From Microcaldota archaeon (GTDB lineage Archaea; Micrarchaeota; Micrarchaeia; Anstonellales; Bilamarchaeaceae): a DNA stretch of 17,435 nt. Positions 13,184 to 17,435 of the stretch are shown piece by piece; position 1 is the stretch's first letter, and each line of letters begins with the position of its first letter. The position numbers and the translations under genes were made by a program. The notes beneath the pieces were generated by a model. It saw only the letters and a program-made list of their open reading frames with translations. It had not been told where the DNA came from and searched no databases. The DNA is taken from NCBI GenBank assembly GCA_013425425.1, contig JACCLJ010000036.1, positions 1-17,435 of the forward strand, given 5' to 3'.

Positions 13184-15076
13184 TCATATATCCAGATTCT
13201 TGACCTCTGCCGCATGCGCTTCTATGAATTCCCTCCTTGGCCCGACTTCGGTGCCCATGAGGATTGTGAAAAGCTCGTCCGCGACCATCGCATCCTTTAT
13301 GGTCACCTGCTTCAGCGTCCTTGTTGCCGGATCCATGGTCGTCTCCCAGAGTTGCTCGGGATTCATTTCACCAAGGCCCTTGTAGCGCTGTATCTCCGCA
13401 CCCTCAAGGCCCTTCTTGAGCAGGGAATTCAGCTCCTCGTCGCTGTAAGCGTAAACGATTTCCTTCCCTTTCTTGAGCTTGTACAGCGGCGGCTGGGCGA
13501 TGTAAAGATAGCCGCGATCTATTATCGGCCTGAAATAGCGGTAGAAAAGAGTAAGCAGCAGTGTCCTGATGTGACTGCCATCGACGTCAGCATCTGTCAT
13601 AATCACAATCTTGTGGTATCTTACTTTCGAGATATCCAGTTCGTCCCTGAATCCCGAGCCGATTGCAAGCGCGATGGATTTTATCTCCTCGTTTGCAAGC
13701 GCGCGGTGCAGCGGCGCTTTTTCTATGTTGAGTATCTTGCCCCTCAATGGCAGGATTGCCTGGTGTTTCCTGTCTCTTGCCTGGCGGCTCGAGCCCCCGG
13801 CACTATCCCCCTCCACAAGGTAAATCTCCGCCTTTATCGGGTCCGAATCCGTGCAGTCCGCGAGCTTTCCCGGCAGTATGCTTGATTCGAAAACGCCCTT
13901 CCTCCGTATCAGGTCCTTTGCCTTCTGGGCGGCCTCCCTTGCCTGCATGGAGCGCATGACCTTGTCTGCTATGGTCCTTGCATCGCCAGGATGCTCCTCA
14001 AGGTAGGTTTTGAAGGATTCGTAGACCATGCTGTCAACGAAGCCTTTTACCTCGCTGTTGCCCAGCTTGGTCTTCGTCTGGCCCTCGAACTGCGGCTCCT
14101 GAACCTTGAGGCTCAGGACGACCGTAATGCCTTCCAGCACGTCGCTTCCCGAAATCCTCTGCTCCCCTTTGAGGTAATTCGCCTCCTTGAAAAACTCATT
14201 GACGGCGCGCGTCAGGGCCGTCTTGAAGCCCGTCACGTGCGTCCCACCCTCTATGGTGTTTATGTCGTTTACGAATGAATACAAAGTCTCGTTGTAGCTG
14301 TCCGTATACTGCAGCGCATACTCTATTTCCGTCCCGTCCATCTTCTTTGCGTAAAAGAACGGCGCATGCAGCTTCGTCCTTGCCTTGTCGAGATGCTCCA
14401 CGAACTGCTTTAACCCGCCCTCGTAATGGAACTTCTCGGACTTGCCTCCTTCCCGCTCGTCCGCAATCGATATTTTCAGGCCAGCGTTGAGGAATGCGAG
14501 CTCCATCAGGCGCTCCCTGAGATAATCGTAATCGAACTGCACGTCTCCGAAGATTTTCTCGTCCGGCTTGAACCTCACGGTGGTGCCCCGCTTCGCCGTC
14601 TCCCCAACTTGCTTTACGTCGCCCAGCGGCTTCCCCCGGCTGTAGCTCTGCATGTAGATCTTGCCGTCGCGGTGCACTTCGACGTCCATCCGCTCGCTCA
14701 GCGCATTCACCACGGACACGCCTACGCCGTGGAGCCCGCCGCTCACCTTGTATGCCTTCTTGTCGAACTTGCCGCCTGCGTGCAGCACGGTCACCACGAC
14801 CTCGAGCGCCGACTTGCCGGTCGCATGCATTTCCACCGGTATGCCCCTGCCGTTGTCGGCTATGGATATCGAGCCGTCCTTGTGTATCGCCACGTCGATG
14901 TCGGTGCAGTAGCCTGCAAGCGCCTCATCAACGCTGTTGTCCACTACCTCGAAAATAAGATGATGGAAGCCCCTTTTGCTTATGTCGCCTATGTACATCG
15001 CGGGCCTTTTCCGCACCGCCTCTAGGCCCTCCATGACCTGTATGTCCTTTGCTGTGTAACTCTCTTCTGGACTCAT
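13184..15076 (-). CDS. gyrB: DNA gyrase subunit B
   Basis: ATPase subunit of gyrase, 630 aa, the short form without the C-terminal insert of E. coli GyrB. The GHKL ATPase domain shows EVVDNSVDEALAG (43-55; catalytic Glu43, Asn47), ADNGRGIP (73-80) and GGLHGVGVSVVNALS (113-127). The transducer domain spans about 220-390. The TOPRIM domain carries EGDSAGG (422-428), PLRGKILN (443-450) and the metal site DADVDG (495-500). The tail shows QRYKGLGEMN (563-572), which contacts GyrA. The start at 15076 gives the normal N-terminus but has no Shine-Dalgarno. Instead its ATG overlaps the stop of a short upstream frame (ATGA), so translation may depend on reinitiation. gyrB is first in a gyrB-gyrA operon; the gene pair is generally thought to have entered archaea from bacteria. 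Confidence 0.97.
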   Translation of the reverse strand: MSPEESYTAKDIQVMEGLEAVRKRPAMYIGDISKRGFHHLIFEVVDNSVDEALAGYCTDIDVAIHKDGSISIADNGRGIPVEMHATGKSALEVVVTVLHAGGKFDKKAYKVSGGLHGVGVSVVNALSERMDVEVHRDGKIYMQSYSRGKPLGDVKQVGETAKRGTTVRFKPDEKIFGDVQFDYDYLRERLMELAFLNAGLKISIADEREGGKSEKFHYEGGLKQFVEHLDKARTKLHAPFFYAKKMDGTEIEYALQYTDSYNETLYSFVNDINTIEGGTHVTGFKTALTRAVNEFFKEANYLKGEQRISGSDVLEGITVVLSLKVQEPQFEGQTKTKLGNSEVKGFVDSMVYESFKTYLEEHPGDARTIADKVMRSMQAREAAQKAKDLIRRKGVFESSILPGKLADCTDSDPIKAEIYLVEGDSAGGSSRQARDRKHQAILPLRGKILNIEKAPLHRALANEEIKSIALAIGSGFRDELDISKVRYHKIVIMTDADVDGSHIRTLLLTLFYRYFRPIIDRGYLYIAQPPLYKLKKGKEIVYAYSDEELNSLLKKGLEGAEIQRYKGLGEMNPEQLWETTMDPATRTLKQVTIKDAMVADELFTILMGTEVGPRREFIEAHAAEVKNLDI

Positions 15077-15126
15077 AGTATAACCACTAAAAGTGTGTCT
15101 TTTTCCGGTTGCATTTCAGGTTGCAT
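15073..15126 (-). CDS. Putative 17-codon leader ORF overlapping gyrB start
   Basis: On the minus strand an ATG at 15126 opens a frame reading MQPEMQPEKDTLLVVIL, then TGA. The TGA shares its first two bases with the gyrB ATG (ATGA), a typical coupling arrangement. A second in-frame ATG at 15114 gives a 13-codon version. TATATTTT is centred 26.5 bp upstream of 15126, the same spacing as the other probable leaderless starts here. gyrB itself lacks a Shine-Dalgarno site. Chance occurrence of a frame this short is possible; spacing and overlap together are the evidence. Confidence 0.45.
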   Translation of the reverse strand: MQPEMQPEKDTLLVVIL

Positions 15127-15128
15127 TT
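15107..15128. repeat. Tandem 10-bp direct repeat upstream of gyrB
   Basis: GGTTGCATTT occurs at 15107-15116 and 15119-15128, a 12-bp period (AAATGCAACC twice on the gyrB strand). It spans the predicted transcription start and supplies both ATGs of the leader ORF, encoding MQPE twice. It could be an operator, or simply a small duplication within the leader ORF. Confidence 0.7.
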
Positions 15129-15148
15129 TTACGTCTATAAACCGACCT

Positions 15149-15156
15149 AAAATATA
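15149..15156 (-). promoter_or_regulatory. Probable TATA box of the gyrB-gyrA operon
   Basis: The minus strand reads TATATTTT, centred 26.5 bp upstream of the leader-ORF ATG at 15126 and about 76 bp upstream of gyrB. A second candidate, TTTATA at 15136-15141, lies about 24.5 bp upstream of the alternative ATG at 15114. Neither fits a leaderless start at the gyrB ATG itself. Confidence 0.5.
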
Positions 15157-15197
15157 TTGCTGCAAAGCCTTTAAATTAGTATGTTTTTTTGGGTCGT

Positions 15198-15902
15198 TCA
15201 TGCCTTGCTTTTAAGGTAGAATTCGGTGAATGCGACCGTTGCGAGGGGCTCGATAAGCAGCAGGACGGCGATGGTGCCGACTACCGGTATGAGGCCGAGC
15301 ACCCCTCCGATTATGGTGAAGGTCACGTACATGGCAAACAACGAGGCGAAATGGGATTTCGCGACGCCAAAACTAGCTTTGAGTGACTGGATAACGCCTG
15401 TGCCATCGCATACGGCTGCAGGGATGGCCAGCAGTATCAGCACCGCGATTATGACGGCGAGCACTACGATGCATAGGATTACGATGATGGAAACCGAGCC
15501 GGTGAATGCCGGCGCATAGCTGGATGAAGTAGGCAGGCCGCCTGCAACCAGCAAAAGGAGCAGGAGCGGCAGTGCGATGATGACGGCGCTTGCTATTTCG
15601 ATGCCAAGCAGGGTGGCCCATTTTTCCCTGAATGTCGAAAAGAGCGTTCCGATACTTGTCTTACCCTTTTTCAGCGCCTCTGCTGCCATGCCGTAGATGG
15701 ATGCCCTGATGACGGCTGCCGCCGCGATTGCCAGGAGCACCAGGATCAAGCCGAGCCCGTAATTCGCTGCCATGGCAAAAGACGCCACGACGATCAAAAC
15801 GGCCAAAACCAGCACCAGAAGGAGCATCGCACCGAAAAACGAAAAGAAATTGCTCCAGAACGCGCCCGACGCCTTTGTGATGTAATCTACGAATTTTGCC
15901 AT
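15198..15902 (-). CDS. Six-helix integral membrane protein
   Basis: A 234-aa, strongly hydrophobic protein with about six predicted membrane helices: near 24-42, 48-66, 98-120, 136-160, 187-203 and 205-222. The last third (CDGTGVIQSLKASFGVAKSH, then a hydrophobic pair with IPVVG and IEPLATVAFTEFYLK) resembles the YciC/DUF7847-type membrane proteins common in archaea, whose role is not established. I base this on pattern only. No catalytic or transport motif is visible. GAGGT lies 7 nt before the ATG at 15902 and fixes the start. It lies 55 bp downstream of another membrane-protein gene on the same strand, so the two are probably co-transcribed. The gap contains two hairpins that may control its translation. 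Confidence 0.85.
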   Translation of the reverse strand: MAKFVDYITKASGAFWSNFFSFFGAMLLLVLVLAVLIVVASFAMAANYGLGLILVLLAIAAAAVIRASIYGMAAEALKKGKTSIGTLFSTFREKWATLLGIEIASAVIIALPLLLLLLVAGGLPTSSSYAPAFTGSVSIIVILCIVVLAVIIAVLILLAIPAAVCDGTGVIQSLKASFGVAKSHFASLFAMYVTFTIIGGVLGLIPVVGTIAVLLLIEPLATVAFTEFYLKSKA

Positions 15903-15924
15903 GTTTAAAACCTCTGGTTTTAAC
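15903..15924 (-). promoter_or_regulatory. Hairpin covering the ribosome-binding site
   Basis: In the minus-strand RNA, GTTAAAACC (15924-15916) pairs with GGTTTTAAAC (15912-15903) around the 3-nt loop AGA, with one unpaired A. The Shine-Dalgarno GAGGT (15914-15910) falls partly in the loop and partly in the stem, directly before the ATG at 15902. When folded it would hinder ribosome access. The A/T-rich stem is weak, so it could respond to temperature or to translation upstream. Confidence 0.5.
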
Positions 15925-15927
15925 AGT

Positions 15928-15949
15928 CAAAATTGCTCCTGCAATTTTG
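15928..15949. repeat. Perfect 9-bp inverted repeat with 4-nt loop
   Basis: CAAAATTGC (15928-15936) and GCAATTTTG (15941-15949) are exact reverse complements around TCCT. In the minus-strand RNA the loop reads AGGA, so AGGAG is displayed at the tip. It lies between two co-directional membrane-protein genes, three bases from the next hairpin. There is no T-run after it on the minus strand, so a bacterial-style terminator is unlikely; an RNA regulatory or processing site, or a protein operator, is more plausible. Confidence 0.7.
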
Positions 15950-15957
15950 CCATAGCA

Positions 15958-17435
15958 TCAGCCCTCTTCGCTCAGCATCTTCAGCTTCTTTTTCCATGCC
16001 TCAACGGCATCCTTGAACTTGTCCTTTACGACGAATATTCCGGTATCGTAGGAATCGCTTTTCATGATGACGAAAACGCTGTCATCGCCCACGGATGCGA
16101 AGCTCGTAAGCTCGCCCAGCTCCATCGCCTTGGCAAGCGAAGAGAGGTAGAGCTTCAGCTTGAACGCCAGGGCGGCGGCAACGGTCGGGCTTTCGTCCTT
16201 CTCAAACCATGCTGCAAGGAGGTTCTCCTTCTTGAGGATCATTCCTCCCTTTATGTAGCCTGCAGAGACCGCCTCCTTTATCAGGACGAGAGGCGCGAGC
16301 TTCCTTCTCTTGATGGCGCTCTCCTCCAGCACCAGGCCTTCCTCGGGGCTTTCCTCCAGGTATTTCGCAAGGGCCCACTGGCGCAACGCGACCGGTATGG
16401 AAATAAGCGAGGCAGAGTGCACCTCGTTGTGCTCCGCAAGCATCTTCGCTATTGTTTCCTTCCATTTCGGCCAGTTCTCGTCCGCAAGCTTCTTCTTCTC
16501 CGCGAGCTTTTCTATCGCGGTATCCACGCGGTCCGTATAATCGTCAAGCATCGCCCGGGAGTAGGCGGTCAGCTTCTTTTCGAACTCCCGCATCTTTTCC
16601 GAGGAGATGGATGAAATGACGCTGTATTCCTCGCTCACGTCGAAATTCTCTGCCGCATACTGCTTCACCAGCTTCTTGAGCGTCTCGAGCTTTTCCTTAA
16701 GCGCCACGAGGTCGGTCAGGTACACGCCCCTCTCCTCGCGCACGGATACGCCGTATATCCTTTCGAGCATTATTATTTTCGCAAGGTTCTCGAGCGTGAA
16801 ATATGCCATCAGCATGCCGAGCAGCATCAGCGCGGTGCCTGCGAATGCCATGGGCTCCGAAATGAGGATGTTGAGCGAATTTGTGAGCGTGAGCGGGCCG
16901 AACGGCTCGGGCGCAAGATACGCGGAAACGTAAATGCCCAGCAGCAGAAGGAGCACGGCCGCAACGCCGTCTATCTGCCACCTGACCCTCGTCTTGCCGA
17001 AGGCCTTTTTTACCCCGTATGCGATTCCGCGGCCGGCGAGCGTAACGCTTGCGATATTGACTGCGAGCACTATTATCGTGTATACGAGGAGCAGGAAAGC
17101 GAGCGTGATGCCGATTGCCAGCCCCAGTGAGATGTAGTAGTTTCCTGTCATGGAGAACAGCGCCAGGAAAAGCGAATTCGTCGGCCCGAGCGCGGAAAGG
17201 TCGAGGGTTTTAAGCGTAACCGCGGGCACCATGAGCGCGTTGGCAACCTCTTCAGGAGGCGTATCCGATGAGAACCGGTAGTATAATATATAGCCGGCAC
17301 CGGACATTTTTGAGGATGACCATCTTATCTTAAGGTCATCGCCCTGCACGGCTGTAGAGATGTCCTGGTGGGACGATATCGCGTTCGGATCCGGAATAAT
17401 CGTTGTCGGAATGCCGTCCTCTATTGCGATTCCGT
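15958..17435 (-). CDS. Membrane protein, N-terminus beyond window edge
   Basis: The frame is open to the right edge, so the gene is 5'-truncated here; 491 residues are visible. A GTG at 17349 is only an internal codon. The first 85 residues look like the end of an extracytoplasmic beta domain: a Ser/Thr/Pro-containing stretch, then LKIRWSSSK and GAGYILYYRFS, fibronectin-III-like but uncertain. Three or four membrane helices follow (about 98-129, 154-174 and 193-214). The C-terminal half (about 225-491) is soluble and charged, beginning with a coiled-coil-like region (ALKEKLETLKKLVKQ) and ending in an alpha/beta part (SFASVGDDSVFVIMKSDSYD). I do not recognise the family. It is upstream of, and probably co-transcribed with, the six-helix membrane gene. 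Topology suggests an extracellular sensor or adhesin-like N-terminus with a cytoplasmic C-domain; this is inference. Confidence 0.8.
   Translation of the reverse strand, partial: GIAIEDGIPTTIIPDPNAISSHQDISTAVQGDDLKIRWSSSKMSGAGYILYYRFSSDTPPEEVANALMVPAVTLKTLDLSALGPTNSLFLALFSMTGNYYISLGLAIGITLAFLLLVYTIIVLAVNIASVTLAGRGIAYGVKKAFGKTRVRWQIDGVAAVLLLLLGIYVSAYLAPEPFGPLTLTNSLNILISEPMAFAGTALMLLGMLMAYFTLENLAKIIMLERIYGVSVREERGVYLTDLVALKEKLETLKKLVKQYAAENFDVSEEYSVISSISSEKMREFEKKLTAYSRAMLDDYTDRVDTAIEKLAEKKKLADENWPKWKETIAKMLAEHNEVHSASLISIPVALRQWALAKYLEESPEEGLVLEESAIKRRKLAPLVLIKEAVSAGYIKGGMILKKENLLAAWFEKDESPTVAAALAFKLKLYLSSLAKAMELGELTSFASVGDDSVFVIMKSDSYDTGIFVVKDKFKDAVEAWKKKLKMLSEEG

Noticed and set aside
15661..15930. 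89-codon minus-strand frame starting TTG after the AGGAG loop of the 15928-15949 hairpin
   Set aside because: Although the loop resembles a ribosome site, the frame overlaps the six-helix membrane gene out of frame and its product is a Gly/Arg-rich shadow.
15928..15949. Intrinsic (bacterial-type) terminator
   Set aside because: The stem is perfect but AT-rich, and no T-run follows on the minus strand, where transcription passes.

Overview
The window looks like part of an archaeal chromosome. The evidence is a DRG-type GTPase with a TGS domain, a tRNA gene that does not encode CCA, genes starting about 27 bp downstream of AT-rich TATA-like boxes (leaderless style), and GGTGAT/GAGGT Shine-Dalgarno sites inside operons. 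A DPANN-type lineage is my inference, from the bacterial-type gyrase, the unusual tRNA and the many lysine-rich orphan proteins. No ribosomal RNA is present to settle it.

Layout. 1-7157 is a minus-strand block. It is read as a 645-aa orphan protein with hydrophobic segments, a 1019-aa orphan with one membrane segment, a 311-aa lysine-rich orphan, a DRG GTPase, and the first 15 codons of a further gene. Stops and Shine-Dalgarno sites overlap at two of these junctions, which suggests one operon. At 7158-7210 a single palindromic TTTAAA lies midway between this block and plus-strand pyrG (CTP synthase) and probably serves both. Then come tRNA-Asp(GTC) with an insertion of about 31 nt in its D-loop, a small HEPN-like protein, and an AT-rich gene for a HEXXH-x18-E zincin. 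The zincin gene runs convergently into gyrA with overlapping stop codons.

10626-15126 is a gyrB-gyrA operon on the minus strand. gyrB appears to be preceded by a 17-codon leader ORF whose stop overlaps the gyrB start codon (ATGA). 15198-17435 holds two minus-strand membrane-protein genes: a six-helix protein, and upstream of it a larger one cut by the window edge. Between these two lies a 55-bp gap with two back-to-back hairpins and a duplicated copy of the start region.

Housekeeping functions here are nucleotide synthesis (PyrG), DNA supercoiling (GyrA/GyrB), a ribosome-associated GTPase (DRG) and tRNA-Asp. The less familiar material is the three-gene orphan operon, the tRNA insertion, the HEPN and zincin pair, and the leader elements of gyrB and of the six-helix gene. 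There is no stretch over 300 bases without a gene. I saw no CRISPR array, insertion sequence or rRNA.
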